64,000 nucleotides of DNA from Streptomyces griseomycini (GTDB taxonomy: Bacteria; Actinomycetota; Actinomycetes; Streptomycetales; Streptomycetaceae), in assembly GCF_014203535.1 (NCBI RefSeq), contig NZ_JACHJI010000015.1:99728-163727 (forward strand). The letters run 5' to 3'. The notes under the pieces are model-generated. The model was not told the origin of the DNA. It ran no database searches and worked only from the letters and a program-made list of their open reading frames with translations. Made by a program: the position numbers and the translations under genes. Position 1 is the first letter of the stretch, and each line of letters begins with the position of its first letter. Positions 40,856 to 51,142 of this stretch are shown here, one piece after another.

Positions 40856-42550
40856 ATGACGCCGAACGCCGCCCCCAACTCCTCCGGGCCCAGCCGGAGA
40901 AGCTTCCTCGCCTCCACGGCGGTCGCCACCGCAGCGGTGGCCGGAGGGATGCCGCTGCTCGCCGCCTGCGGGGGGTCCGACGGAGGCTCGCGGGACGGCA
41001 CCACGTCGGGCAAGGACGCCAAGAAGCTGCTGCCGGCGTACGTGGCCAGCAACGTGGTCACCCCCGACATCCCCAGCAGGAACGGCTCCGCGGTCGGCTT
41101 CACCAGCAAGCTCGACCTCGCGGGACTGAAGACGTCGGTGCCGAAGAAGCTCGGCAAGGGCAACAAGGTCACCGTCATGTCGCCGTTCTGGGGCTCCCCG
41201 CCCAAGGACGGCAACGCCTATTACAAGGCGATGAACGACCTCATCGGCGTCGACGTGGTCTGGCAGAACCAGGACGGCAACACCTACGACCAGAAGCTCG
41301 GCGCGGTGCTCGCCTCCAGCGAGGTGCCCGATGTGGTGGTCGTGCCCGGCTGGAACATGACGGGCAAGATCCCCAGCGCCATCATCAGCAAGTTCGCCGA
41401 CCTCGGCCCGTACCTCTCCGGCGACGCGGTCAAGGACTACCCGAACCTCGCGGCGATCCCCACCGACGCCTGGCAGCGGTCCATCTTCGGCGGCAAACTG
41501 CGCGGCCTGCCGATGCCGGCCTCGTACGTGACCGGCATCGTGCCGCTCTACCGCCAGGACATCTTCGAGAAGGAGGGGTACGAAGTACCCCGCTCCTGCG
41601 ACGAGTTCATGACGCTGGCCAAGGACGCCACCAACGCCAGGGCCAAGCGCTGGGCCTGCCTGGACATGAAGTGGACCGCCTTCAACGCCTTCGGTGTGCT
41701 CTCCGGCAACGAGAAGTCGCTCGGCTGGCACGAGATCGACGGCAAGCTGGTCTACCGCATCGAGACCGACGAGTACCTCGAGGCCCTGGAGTGGACGCGC
41801 AAGCTGTTCGCCGCCGGGGTCGTGCACCCCGACGCCGAGCTGGGCAAGAGCAACGCCACCGACCCCGGCCCCAAGTTCGCCGCCGGCGAGTTCCTGATCT
41901 ACAACCAGGACTCCTCGCAGTGGTGGAGCCGCACCGCCGAACAGGCCAGCCAGAACCCCGAGTTCAAGATCTGGGGCATGGACATCTTCGGGCACGACGG
42001 CGGCGACCCGACGCTGTGGGCGCAGAACCCGGCCGGCATCTTCGCCTTCGTCAACAAGAAGGCGTCCGAGGCCGTGATCCGTGACGTGCTGGCCGTCGCC
42101 AACGTCACCGCCGCGCCGTACGGCACCAAGGAACACATGATGACCAACTACGGCGTGGAGGGCACCCACTACACCGTCGAGGACGGCGTGCCCACCAAGA
42201 CCGACCAGGGCAACATCGACGTGATGAACGCCTACGTGATGATCGCGAGCCCCGCCCCGACCATCGCCCACCCCGACTTCCCCGACGTCGCCAAGGGGCA
42301 GGTGGAGTGGCAGCAGCGGATGGGCGCCTTCACCAGGAAGTCGTCCTTCTACGGCATGCAGATCACCGAGCCCGCCCGCTACACCAACCTCTCCAACGAC
42401 TTCGAGCAGCTGGAGGACGACGTCGTCCGGGGCCGCAAGAAGATCAGCGACGTGCAGCAGGCCGTCTCCGACTGGAAGAGCAAGGGCGGGGACAAGCTGC
42501 GCGACTGGTACCGGAAGATCCTCGACGAGAACGGTTCGGCGGCCGGCTGA
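40856..42550 (+). CDS. Sugar ABC transporter substrate-binding lipoprotein (LplA/YtcQ type)
   Basis: This 564-residue binding protein is at the large size typical of the LplA/YtcQ group, which binds complex oligosaccharides. It has a Tat motif SRRSFLAST and a lipobox LLAAC, so it is a lipid-anchored surface protein. The mature part starts after a Gly/Ser-rich linker; VTVMSPFWGSPPKDGNAYYK and VVVVPGWNM are ligand-domain segments. The ATG has AAGGG about 9 bases upstream. It opens an operon with two permeases and four hydrolases; no ATPase is encoded, so a shared MsiK-type ATPase elsewhere is expected. By context it captures xyloglucan oligosaccharides. Confidence 0.9.
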   Translation: MTPNAAPNSSGPSRRSFLASTAVATAAVAGGMPLLAACGGSDGGSRDGTTSGKDAKKLLPAYVASNVVTPDIPSRNGSAVGFTSKLDLAGLKTSVPKKLGKGNKVTVMSPFWGSPPKDGNAYYKAMNDLIGVDVVWQNQDGNTYDQKLGAVLASSEVPDVVVVPGWNMTGKIPSAIISKFADLGPYLSGDAVKDYPNLAAIPTDAWQRSIFGGKLRGLPMPASYVTGIVPLYRQDIFEKEGYEVPRSCDEFMTLAKDATNARAKRWACLDMKWTAFNAFGVLSGNEKSLGWHEIDGKLVYRIETDEYLEALEWTRKLFAAGVVHPDAELGKSNATDPGPKFAAGEFLIYNQDSSQWWSRTAEQASQNPEFKIWGMDIFGHDGGDPTLWAQNPAGIFAFVNKKASEAVIRDVLAVANVTAAPYGTKEHMMTNYGVEGTHYTVEDGVPTKTDQGNIDVMNAYVMIASPAPTIAHPDFPDVAKGQVEWQQRMGAFTRKSSFYGMQITEPARYTNLSNDFEQLEDDVVRGRKKISDVQQAVSDWKSKGGDKLRDWYRKILDENGSAAG

Positions 42551-42577
42551 CCAGGTACCGAGGCAAGGAGAACCGCC

Positions 42578-43612
42578 GTGTCCCACAGCACGGTGCCTCG
42601 GGCCGACGCCGAGGCCGAAGTCAAGGAGAACCCCCCGGCGGCGCACGGCGGCGCCGCCGGGGCCACGAGGAAACCGCCCGCCGGGAAGCTGAGCCTGCGG
42701 GTGAGGTTCAGGCGCGACCGCGTGCTGCTGCTGATGACGCTGCCGGCCGTGCTGCTGGTGCTGCTCTTCAACTACGTGCCGATCCTCGGCAACGTCGTCG
42801 CGTTCCAGGAGTACGACCCCTACATCAGTGACAACGGGGTCGTCTCCATCCTGCACAGCCCCTGGGTGGGCCTGGAGAACTTCCAGCGGATCTTCGAGGA
42901 CTCCGCCTTCTGGAACGCCGTGCAGAACACGCTGGTGCTGTTCGTGCTCCAGCTGGTGCTGTACTTCCCGATCCCCGTCCTGCTCGCGCTGCTCATCAAC
43001 AGCGTGGTCAGGCCGCGTGTCCGGGCGATCTCGCAGGCCATCCTCTACCTGCCGCACTTCTTCTCGTGGGTGCTGGTCATCGCCGTCTTCCAGCAGCTCT
43101 TCGGCGGCGCCGGCATCCTGTCCCAGCTGCTGCGCGCGCACGGGTACGACGGGCTCGACATCATGACCGACCCGGAGACCTTCAAGTTCCTGATCACCGC
43201 GCAGAGCGTGTGGAAGGACGCGGGCTGGGGCATCATCGTCTTCCTCGCCGCGCTGTCCTCGGTCAGTCCCGACCTGTACGAGGCCGCCGCGATGGACGGC
43301 GCCGGACGCTGGCGGCGGATGTGGCACGTCACCCTGCCCGCGCTGCGCCCGGTGATCGCCCTGCTGCTGGTGCTGCGGGTCGGCGACGCGCTGACCGTCG
43401 GTTTCGAGCAGATCCTGCTGCAACGGGACGCCGTGGGGCCGGGCGCCGCCGAAGTGCTGGACACCTTCGTGTGGTGGAACGGCGTACGCAACCAGGACTT
43501 CGGTTACGCCGCCGCGGCCGGACTCGTCAAGGGCGTCATCAGCCTCGGTCTGGTCCTCGCGGCGAACAAGGTGGCCCACCTCATGGGCGAGCAGGGGGTG
43601 TACAAGAAGTGA
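42578..43612 (+). CDS. Sugar ABC transporter permease (LplB type)
   Basis: This 344-residue permease has about six helices, the first at VLLLMTLPAVLLVLLFNYVP. The EAA loop lies at LYEAAAMDGAGRWRRMWHVT. The GTG at 42578 has AAGGAG 8 bases upstream. Its stop overlaps the GTG of the second permease (GTGA), which indicates translational coupling. Confidence 0.92.
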   Translation: MSHSTVPRADAEAEVKENPPAAHGGAAGATRKPPAGKLSLRVRFRRDRVLLLMTLPAVLLVLLFNYVPILGNVVAFQEYDPYISDNGVVSILHSPWVGLENFQRIFEDSAFWNAVQNTLVLFVLQLVLYFPIPVLLALLINSVVRPRVRAISQAILYLPHFFSWVLVIAVFQQLFGGAGILSQLLRAHGYDGLDIMTDPETFKFLITAQSVWKDAGWGIIVFLAALSSVSPDLYEAAAMDGAGRWRRMWHVTLPALRPVIALLLVLRVGDALTVGFEQILLQRDAVGPGAAEVLDTFVWWNGVRNQDFGYAAAAGLVKGVISLGLVLAANKVAHLMGEQGVYKK

Positions 43613-44544
43613 CCACCGTGACGGAAAAGCCCGTACGCACCCCCGGCCGGTGGGCGGCCCCGCCCCGGCCGGCGTGGGAGGAGAAACCCGGCCGGGTCGG
43701 ACTCGCGGGCAAGGGGCTGGTCCTGCTCCTCGCCTGCCTGGGCATCCTGTTCCCGCTCTGGATCGTCGTCGTCACCAGTCTGTCCTCGCGCAGGACCATC
43801 GACGAGGCCGGCGGGTTGGTGGTGATCCCGAAGGACATCACCTTCGTCGCCTACCAGGAACTGCTCAGCGGCGGCCAGGTCACCCGCGCCACGGTCATCA
43901 GCCTCGTCGTCACCCTCGTCGGCACGCTGTTCTCGATGGCGGTGTCGGTGCTGTGCGCCTACGGCCTGTCCCGCAGCAACTCCCTCGGCCACCGCTGGAT
44001 CCTGATGGTGCTGCTGGCCACCATGTTCTTCAGCGCCGGTCTCATCCCCACCTACCTGCTGGTGCAGTCGCTGGGCCTGACGGACAGCTACCTCGCGCTG
44101 ATCCTGCCGAGTGCGATCAGCGTCTTCAACATCCTGGTCCTGCGCGGATTCTTCATGAACATCTCGCAGGAGCTGATCGACAGCGCCCGCATCGACGGGG
44201 CCGGCGACTTCCGGATCCTGTGGCAGATCGTCATGCCGCTGTCCCGGGCGGTGATCGCGGTGATCACGCTCTTCTACGCCGTCGGTTACTGGAGCGCCTG
44301 GTTCAACGCCTCCCTGTACCTCAACGACCAGGACATGCTGCCGCTGCAGAACGTCATGATCCAGCTGGTGCAGAAGCAGGAGGCCCCGGTCGGCCTCGGC
44401 CAGGCCATCAAGACAGGTCAGCTGTCGGGACTGGCGGTCCAGATGGCCGTCATGGTCATGGCGCTCCTGCCCGTGGCCGTGCTGTCGCCGTTCGTCCAGA
44501 AGCACTTCAAGAAGGGGATGCTCACGGGGGCGGTCAAGGGCTGA
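43609..44544 (+). CDS. Sugar ABC transporter permease (LplC/YtcP type)
   Basis: This 311-residue permease has six predicted helices (first GLVLLLACLGILFPLWIVVV) and an EAA loop at ELIDSARIDGAGDFRILWQI. The C-terminus ends FVQKHFKKGMLTGAVKG, typical of this permease group. The GTG at 43609 overlaps the stop of LplB. Together they form the channel for the binding protein at 40856. Confidence 0.92.
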   Translation: MTTVTEKPVRTPGRWAAPPRPAWEEKPGRVGLAGKGLVLLLACLGILFPLWIVVVTSLSSRRTIDEAGGLVVIPKDITFVAYQELLSGGQVTRATVISLVVTLVGTLFSMAVSVLCAYGLSRSNSLGHRWILMVLLATMFFSAGLIPTYLLVQSLGLTDSYLALILPSAISVFNILVLRGFFMNISQELIDSARIDGAGDFRILWQIVMPLSRAVIAVITLFYAVGYWSAWFNASLYLNDQDMLPLQNVMIQLVQKQEAPVGLGQAIKTGQLSGLAVQMAVMVMALLPVAVLSPFVQKHFKKGMLTGAVKG

Positions 44545-44573
44545 GGCCCGAGCAGGGGGCTCGCGCGGTGCGC

Positions 44574-44595
44574 CGGCCGCGGTCCGCCGCGGCCG
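44574..44595. terminator. Intercistronic hairpin between the importer and the hydrolase genes
   Basis: CGGCCGCGG-TCCG-CCGCGGCCG is a perfect 9-pair stem in the 121-base gap after the second permease. It may partly stop transcription or stabilise the 3' end of the transporter mRNA and so set different levels of transporter and hydrolases. Confidence 0.5.
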
Positions 44596-44665
44596 CGCCC
44601 ACGCGGCGAGCCGCACAGCCCCGTCCCCGAGATTCCTCCACCCACCCCGTAGACGAGGTTCTGTC

Positions 44666-46888
44666 ATGTATGCGTCCCCTCTGAGCCGACGTGCCGTTCT
44701 CGCCGGGGCCGCGGCCACCGCCGCCGTCGCCGGCGTCCCCCTCCCCGGCGGGCGTGCCGAGGCCGCCGAGTCCGAGGCGGCCCCCGCCGCCTACCGCTGG
44801 CGCAACGTCGTCATCGGCGGCACCGGGTTCATCACCGGCGTGCTGTTCCACCCCTCCGTGCGCGGGCTCGCCTACGCCCGCACCGACATCGGCGGCGCCT
44901 ACCGCTGGGACGACCGGACCGACCGCTGGGTCCCGCTGCTGGACCACATCGGCTGGGACGACTGGAACCTGCTCGGCGTCGAGGCGATGGCGATCGACCC
45001 CGCCCACCCCGACCGGCTCTACCTCGCCCTCGGCACCTACGCCCAGCCCTGGGCCGGCAACGGCGCCGTGCTGCGCTCCGAGGACCGCGGCGCCACCTGG
45101 CGGCGGACCGACCTCACCGTGAAGCTCGGCGCCAACGAGGACGGCCGGGGCACCGGCGAGCGGCTGCTGGTGGACCCGCGGGACAGCGACACCCTGTGGC
45201 TGGGCACCCGGCATGACGGCCTGCTGAAGTCGTCCGACCGGGGCGCCACCTGGACGCCGGTGAGCGGCTTCCCGGCCGTCCCGTCCGCCACCGGCCAGGG
45301 CGTCACCCTCCTCGTCGCCGCCGGGCGGGCCGTCTACGCCGGCTGGGGCGACGGCGACGGCGCCTCGGCCAACCTGTTCCGCACCTCTGACGGCGCCACC
45401 TGGGAAGCGGTCCCCGGACAGCCGTCCGGCACCGCCGCCCGCGTGCCGATCCGGGCCGCGTACGACCGGCACGCCCGCGAGCTGTACGTCACGTACGCCG
45501 ACGCCCCGGGACCCAACGGACAGTCCGACGGCAGCGTGCACAAGCTGCGCACCAGCAGCGGCACGTGGACCGAGGTCACACCGGTGCGGCCGGGCGGGAC
45601 CACCGGTGGGGGAGGGTCCGCCGACACCTTCGGCTACGGCGGGGTCGCCGTCGACGCCCGCCGCCCCGGCACCGTCGTCGTCTCCACCAACAACCGCTGG
45701 GCGGCGGTCGACACGCTCTACCGCTCCACCGACGGCGGCCGCACCTGGCGGTCCCTGAAGGAGTCAGCCGTCCTCGACGTCTCCGAGACGCCGTACCTGA
45801 GGTGGGGGGAGGACGAACCCAAGTTCGGCTGGTGGATCCAGGCCCTGGCCCTCGACCCGTACCACTCGCGGCACATCGTCTACGGCACCGGCGCGACCCT
45901 CTACGGCACCCGTGACCTGAGGCACTGGGCGCCGCAGATCCGCGGCCTGGAGGAGACGTCCGTCCGCCAGCTGATCTCGCCCCCGGCCGGAAAGGCGCAC
46001 CTGATCAGCGGTTGCGGCGACATCGGCGTGCTGTACCACGACCGGCTCACGGCGTCCCCGCCGCGCGGCATGGCCACCGACCCCGTCTTCGGCACCGCGA
46101 CCGGCCTCGCACAGGCGGCGCGCAGACCGGCGTACGTCGTCCGCACCGGCTGGGGCGACCACGGCAACGGCGCGTACTCCCACGACGGCGGGCGGACCTG
46201 GGCGCCCTTCGCGGCCCAGCCCGGCATCGCCAAGGACGCACCGGGGCCGATCGCCACCGGCGCCGACGGCAGCGTGCTGCTGTGGTCCTTCGTGCACTGG
46301 GACGGCACCAGGCACCCGGCCCACCGCTCGGCGGACAACGGCGCCACCTGGTCCGAGGTCCCCACCTTCCCCAAGGGCGCCACCCCGGTCGCCGACCCGG
46401 CCGACCCGGCGCTCTTCTACGCGTACGACACCGACACGGGGACGCTGTTCGCCAGCGCCGACGGCGGGCGCACCTTCGCCGCGCGGGCGAGCGGACTGCC
46501 GTCCGGCGACAGCCAGTTCAAGCTGGTCGCGGCGCCCGGCAGGTCCGGCGACCTGTGGCTGAGCGCCAAGGGCGACGGACTGTACCGCTCGACCGACGGC
46601 GGCGGGACCTTCACGAGGGTCGAGAGCTGCCGGGCCTCCCACACCCTCGGCTTCGGCAAGGCCGCCGACGGCGCCGACTACCCGGCGATCTACCAGGTCG
46701 GCTCGACGGAGGCGATCACCGCCGTGTACCGCTCCGACGACGAGGCGAGGACCTGGGTGCGCGTCAACGACGACGACCACCAGTGGGGCTGGACCGGCGA
46801 GGCGATCACCGGCGACCCGCGCGTGTACGGCCGGGTCTACCTCGCCACCAACGGACGCGGCATCCAGTACGGGGAGCCCGTCCGGTGA
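44666..46888 (+). CDS. Secreted family 74 xyloglucanase
   Basis: This 740-residue enzyme has a twin-arginine signal (LSRRAVLAGAAATAAVAG) and two seven-bladed propeller domains, the GH74 hallmark. BNR/Asp-box-type repeats recur (SEDRGATWRR, SSDRGATWTPV, STDGGRTWRS, SHDGGRTWAP). A catalytic aspartate lies in YARTDIGGAYRWD (D74) and the second in WGDHGNGAYS near residue 496. It cuts the xyloglucan backbone outside the cell to give oligosaccharides for the importer. No carbohydrate-binding module is attached. Its stop overlaps the GTG of the GH42 gene (GTGA). Confidence 0.92.
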   Translation: MYASPLSRRAVLAGAAATAAVAGVPLPGGRAEAAESEAAPAAYRWRNVVIGGTGFITGVLFHPSVRGLAYARTDIGGAYRWDDRTDRWVPLLDHIGWDDWNLLGVEAMAIDPAHPDRLYLALGTYAQPWAGNGAVLRSEDRGATWRRTDLTVKLGANEDGRGTGERLLVDPRDSDTLWLGTRHDGLLKSSDRGATWTPVSGFPAVPSATGQGVTLLVAAGRAVYAGWGDGDGASANLFRTSDGATWEAVPGQPSGTAARVPIRAAYDRHARELYVTYADAPGPNGQSDGSVHKLRTSSGTWTEVTPVRPGGTTGGGGSADTFGYGGVAVDARRPGTVVVSTNNRWAAVDTLYRSTDGGRTWRSLKESAVLDVSETPYLRWGEDEPKFGWWIQALALDPYHSRHIVYGTGATLYGTRDLRHWAPQIRGLEETSVRQLISPPAGKAHLISGCGDIGVLYHDRLTASPPRGMATDPVFGTATGLAQAARRPAYVVRTGWGDHGNGAYSHDGGRTWAPFAAQPGIAKDAPGPIATGADGSVLLWSFVHWDGTRHPAHRSADNGATWSEVPTFPKGATPVADPADPALFYAYDTDTGTLFASADGGRTFAARASGLPSGDSQFKLVAAPGRSGDLWLSAKGDGLYRSTDGGGTFTRVESCRASHTLGFGKAADGADYPAIYQVGSTEAITAVYRSDDEARTWVRVNDDDHQWGWTGEAITGDPRVYGRVYLATNGRGIQYGEPVR

Positions 46889-48867
46889 CCGAGCACGAAG
46901 GACCCACGCTCGCCGACGCCACCCGCGGCCGGATCCTCTACGGCGGCGACTACAACCCGGAGCAGTGGCCCGAGGAGGTCTGGCACGAGGACGTCCGCCT
47001 CATGCGGGAGGCCGGCGTCAACTCCGTCACCCTGGGCGTCTTCTCCTGGTCCAGGATCGAACCCCGGCCGGGCGAACGCGACTTCGGCTGGCTGGACCGG
47101 CTGATGGACCTGATGCACGAGAACGGCATCGGCGTCGTCCTCGCCACCCCGACCGCCTCCCCGCCGCCCTGGATGGGCCACCTGCACCCGGACACCCTGC
47201 CCCGCGACGAGGACGGCCGGACCGAGTGGTGGGGCGGACGGCAGCACTTCTCGCACTCCAGCGCCACCTACCGCCGCCTCGCCGCCGCCGTCACCGAGGA
47301 CCTGGCCGCCCGCTACGGCGGCCACCCGGCCCTCACGATGTGGCACATCAACAACGAGTACTGCACCTACGACTGGGGCGACGAGGCCGCCGCCCGCTTC
47401 CGCGACTGGCTCCGCGCCCGGTACGGCACCCTCGACGCCCTCAACACCGCCTGGGGCACCGCCTTCTGGAGCCAGGGCTACGGCGACTGGGCGGAGGTGC
47501 TGCCGCCCCGCCGCGCGCACTACCTGAAGAACCCCACCCAGGTGCTGGACTTCAAGCGCTTCACGTCCGACATGCTCCTGGAGTGCTACACCGCCGAACG
47601 CGACATCGTCCGCCGGCACACCCCGCACCTGCCGGTCACCACCAACTTCATGCCGCTGTGGGCCGGCCAGGACGCCTGGCGCTGGGCCGAGGAGGAGGAC
47701 GTCGTCTCCGTCGACCTCTACCCCGACCCCCGCGACCCCCTCGGCGCCCAGGACGGCGCGCTCGTGCAGGACATGACCCGCTCCCAGGCCCGCGGTCCCT
47801 GGATGCTCATGGAGCAGGCGGCCGGCCCGGTCAACTGGCGCGGGGTGAACCACCCCAAGCCGCGCGGCCTCAACCGCCTGTGGTCCCTGCAGGCCGTGGC
47901 CCGCGGGGCGGACGCCGTCTGCTACTTCCAGTGGCGCCAGTCCCGGCAGGGCGCGGAGAAGTTCCACTCCGGGATGGTCGGCCACGCGGGCGAGCGGGGA
48001 CGTGCGTACCAGGAGGTCAGGCAGCTCGGCGCGGACCTGGCGCGGATCGCCCCGCATGTCACCGGTGGCCGGATCGCCGCCGACGTCGCCGTGCTGCACG
48101 ACTGGCACTCCTGGTGGGCCGGCGACCAGGAGGCCCGGCCGTCGCGCGAGGTCGACTACCCGCAGGTCCTGCGCGCCTGGCACCGCGCGCTGTGGCAGGC
48201 CCACCTCACCACCGACTTCGCCCACCCCGCGCACGACCTGTCCGCCTACCGGATGGTCGTCGTCCCGCAGCTCTACCTCCTCACCGACGCGGCCGTCGAC
48301 AACCTCCTGGCGTACGTGCGCGGCGGCGGCACCCTGGTCTGCGGCTTCCTGACCGGCGTCGCCGACCAGGACGACCGGGTGCGGCCCGGCGGCATGGACG
48401 CCCGGCTGCGCGCGCTCTTCGGCATCCGCACCCTGCACGAGTGGTGGCCGCTGGAGGCGGGGGAGACCGCCGAGTGCGAGGGCTTCCGGGGCACCCTGTG
48501 GTCGGAGGAGCTGGAACCCGACGGCACCGCCGACGAGACGACGCCCTACAAGGGCGGGGAACTCGACGGACTGCCCGCCGTCCTGCGCAAGGGCCGCGCC
48601 TGGTACGTCTCCACGCTCCCCGAGCCGGAGGCGCTGCGCGAGCTGCTGGCCCGCGCCGCGGGGGAGGCCGGCGTCCGGCCGGTGCTCGACGGGCTGCCGG
48701 ACCGGGTCGAGGCGGTGCGCCGCGGCGAACTGCTGTTCCTGCTCAACCACGGCCGCGAGCCGGTCACCGTGGAGGTCCCCGGCGCCCATCACGACCTGCT
48801 GGCGGAAGAGGCCGTGACCGACCGGCTCACCCTCGGCCGCTACGGCGTGGCGGTGCTGCGGTCATGA
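46885..48867 (+). CDS. Family 42 beta-galactosidase
   Basis: This 660-residue cytoplasmic GH42 enzyme has the N-terminal barrel motif GGDYNPEQWPEEVW, the acid/base glutamate in WHINNEYCTYDW (E158) and the nucleophile in WMLMEQAAGPVNW near residue 310. A trimerisation domain and a small C-terminal beta domain complete the usual length. In this operon it would remove galactose from xyloglucan side chains. The GTG start overlaps the GH74 stop, and the stop overlaps the ATG of the GH95 gene (ATGA). Confidence 0.93.
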   Translation: MTEHEGPTLADATRGRILYGGDYNPEQWPEEVWHEDVRLMREAGVNSVTLGVFSWSRIEPRPGERDFGWLDRLMDLMHENGIGVVLATPTASPPPWMGHLHPDTLPRDEDGRTEWWGGRQHFSHSSATYRRLAAAVTEDLAARYGGHPALTMWHINNEYCTYDWGDEAAARFRDWLRARYGTLDALNTAWGTAFWSQGYGDWAEVLPPRRAHYLKNPTQVLDFKRFTSDMLLECYTAERDIVRRHTPHLPVTTNFMPLWAGQDAWRWAEEEDVVSVDLYPDPRDPLGAQDGALVQDMTRSQARGPWMLMEQAAGPVNWRGVNHPKPRGLNRLWSLQAVARGADAVCYFQWRQSRQGAEKFHSGMVGHAGERGRAYQEVRQLGADLARIAPHVTGGRIAADVAVLHDWHSWWAGDQEARPSREVDYPQVLRAWHRALWQAHLTTDFAHPAHDLSAYRMVVVPQLYLLTDAAVDNLLAYVRGGGTLVCGFLTGVADQDDRVRPGGMDARLRALFGIRTLHEWWPLEAGETAECEGFRGTLWSEELEPDGTADETTPYKGGELDGLPAVLRKGRAWYVSTLPEPEALRELLARAAGEAGVRPVLDGLPDRVEAVRRGELLFLLNHGREPVTVEVPGAHHDLLAEEAVTDRLTLGRYGVAVLRS

Positions 48868-51107
48868 GCGCCACGCCCGTCCACGGAACCTGGGAACCGG
48901 ATCCGGCCGCCCGCTGGGAGGACGGCTTCCTGAGCGGCAACGGCCACCACGGCGCCCTCGTGTTCGGCGATCCGGACGACGACCGGACCGTCGTCACGCA
49001 CCACACCCTGGTCCGCCCGCACGCGGAGCGCGGCGAGCACCGTCTGCCGCCCCGCCTGGCCGACGGGCTCCCCGGCCTCCGGGACCGCCTGCTCTCCGGT
49101 GACCTGACCGCCGCCGAGGACTTCACCGACGGCCGCCCCCTGACGTGGGTGCAGCCCTTCCACCCGGCCTTCCAGGTACGGCTGCGCCGCCCGGACGACG
49201 CCCCGGGCGACGACCGGGGTGACGACCGGACCCGGTACCGCCGCACGGTCGACTTCGCCACCGGCGTCACGGAGGCGACCCGCGCCGGCTGGACCAGCCG
49301 CGTCTTCGTCTCCCGCGCCGACGACGTGGTCGTCCAGCACGTCACCGCCCCCGGACTCACCCTCGACGTGTCCCTGGACCACCGCCTCCCCGGCGCCCCC
49401 ACCGCACTGGGCGTCGGCCACGGCGCCGTCCTCACCCCCGAGGGCGCCCTGCTGAGCCTGCGCGCCCGCTACCCGGACGGCGACCGCGCGTACACCGGCG
49501 TCACCCTGGTCGTCGTCACCGGCGGCACGACCACGCTCGCCCCTCCGGGGGCCCGGGTCGAGGGCGCGCGGTCCGTCCTGCTGCTCACCCGGGTGCGGCG
49601 GCACACCGGGGAGGCGGACGTGCTCGCCGAGGGCCGCGCGCTGCGCGGGCTGCTCGACGAGCCGCACGGCGAGGGGCGGCGGAGCCCGTACGACGGCCTC
49701 CTGGCCCGCCACCTGCCGCACCACCGCACCGCGTACGAGCGCGTCACCCTCGACCTGGCCGCCGACCCGGCCGAACGCGCCCTGCCGGGCTCCGCGCTGC
49801 TGACCCGGCCGCACAGCGCCGCCCTGCTCGAACGCCTCTTCGCGGCCGGCCGCTACCACCTGCTGTCCGCCAGCGGCCTGTTCCCGCCCCGCCTCACCGG
49901 ACTGTGGACCGGCGACTGGGACACCGCGTGGTCCGGCGCCTTCACCAACGACGCCAACCTCAACCTGCAGACCGCCTCCGCCGCGGCCGCCGCCCTCCCC
50001 GAGGTCACCGAGGCCCTGGCGTCACTCGTCCACCGCCAGCTGCCCGACTGGCGGGACAACGCCCGCGCGGTCTTCGGCACGCGGGGCGCGGTCGCGCCCG
50101 CGCACACCGACGGCGAGTCCGGACACGCGTACCACTTCAGCCGCGAGTACCCCCTCCACCTGTGGACCGCCGGCGCCGACTGGCTCCTCAAACCCCTCGT
50201 CGACCACGACGAGACCCGCGGCGAGCGCGACCCGCGCACCGCCGCCGCGCTCGCCGAGGTCGCCCTGTTCTACGAGGACTTCCTCACCCGCACCGACACC
50301 GGGGGCCGACTGGTCGTGGTCCCCTCCTACTCGCCCGAGAACCGGCCCGCGAACGCGAGCTGGGGCGCGATCAACGCGGCCATGGACCTCTCCGCGGCCC
50401 GGCACGCCCTGCTGACCGCCGCCGACCACCACCCCGAGCACGCCGACCGCTGGCGGGCGCTCGCCGACCGGCTCCCGCCGCACCGGATCAACGCCGACGG
50501 CGCGCTCGCCGAATGGGCCTGGCCCGGCCTGGAGGACTCCTACGACCACCGCCACCTCAGCCACCTCTACGGCGTCTGGCCCCTGGAGGAGATCACCCCC
50601 TACGACACCCCCGACCTGGCCGCCGCCGCGCACCGCGCCCTCGAACTGCGCGGTGCCGAGAACGACTCCGCGCACGGCCACCTGCACCACGCCCTGATCG
50701 CGGCGCGGCTGCGGGACGGCGAGCGGGTCGCCCACGCGCTCGCCCAGGTGCTGGAGGGCGACTTCTTCCACGCCTCCCTGATGAGCGCGCACTACCCCCA
50801 CCGCCACGTCTACAACGCCGACGCCGCCCACACCCTGCCCGCCGTGCTGATCGAGGCGCTCGTGCAGTCCACCCCCGACCGGCTGGTCCTGCTGCCCGCC
50901 CCGCCGCCGGCGTACCCGAGCGGCGCCCTGCGCGGGGTGCGCACCCGCTTCGGCGCCGCACTCGACCTCACCTGGTCCCCGGACGGCGCCACCGCCGTCC
51001 TGCGGCCGGACCGCACCCACCGCATCGACCTGTGGACTTCCGCCGGCGCCGAGCCCCTCGACCTCGTCGCCGGAGAAGACCGCGTCCTCACGCTGAAGAC
51101 GCGGTGA
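48864..51107 (+). CDS. Family 95-like alpha-L-fucosidase or related glycosidase
   Basis: This 747-residue protein has the GH95 layout: an N-terminal beta-sandwich (starts WEDGFLSGNGHHGALVFG), a linker, an (alpha/alpha)6 barrel with PRLTGLWTGDWDTAWSGAFT and NDANLNLQTAS, and SYSPENRP followed by DLSAARHALL. It ends in a small beta domain. GH95 enzymes remove alpha-1,2-L-fucose, or L-galactose, from glycans, which would unlock the galactose for the GH42 enzyme. There is no signal peptide, so it acts on imported oligosaccharides. Its ATG overlaps the GH42 stop. The barrel motifs diverge from canonical fucosidases, so substrate is only likely. Confidence 0.83.
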   Translation: MSATPVHGTWEPDPAARWEDGFLSGNGHHGALVFGDPDDDRTVVTHHTLVRPHAERGEHRLPPRLADGLPGLRDRLLSGDLTAAEDFTDGRPLTWVQPFHPAFQVRLRRPDDAPGDDRGDDRTRYRRTVDFATGVTEATRAGWTSRVFVSRADDVVVQHVTAPGLTLDVSLDHRLPGAPTALGVGHGAVLTPEGALLSLRARYPDGDRAYTGVTLVVVTGGTTTLAPPGARVEGARSVLLLTRVRRHTGEADVLAEGRALRGLLDEPHGEGRRSPYDGLLARHLPHHRTAYERVTLDLAADPAERALPGSALLTRPHSAALLERLFAAGRYHLLSASGLFPPRLTGLWTGDWDTAWSGAFTNDANLNLQTASAAAAALPEVTEALASLVHRQLPDWRDNARAVFGTRGAVAPAHTDGESGHAYHFSREYPLHLWTAGADWLLKPLVDHDETRGERDPRTAAALAEVALFYEDFLTRTDTGGRLVVVPSYSPENRPANASWGAINAAMDLSAARHALLTAADHHPEHADRWRALADRLPPHRINADGALAEWAWPGLEDSYDHRHLSHLYGVWPLEEITPYDTPDLAAAAHRALELRGAENDSAHGHLHHALIAARLRDGERVAHALAQVLEGDFFHASLMSAHYPHRHVYNADAAHTLPAVLIEALVQSTPDRLVLLPAPPPAYPSGALRGVRTRFGAALDLTWSPDGATAVLRPDRTHRIDLWTSAGAEPLDLVAGEDRVLTLKTR

Positions 51108-51142
51108 CCCCCGCGATTCCCCCCACCCATGGAAGGAAAGCC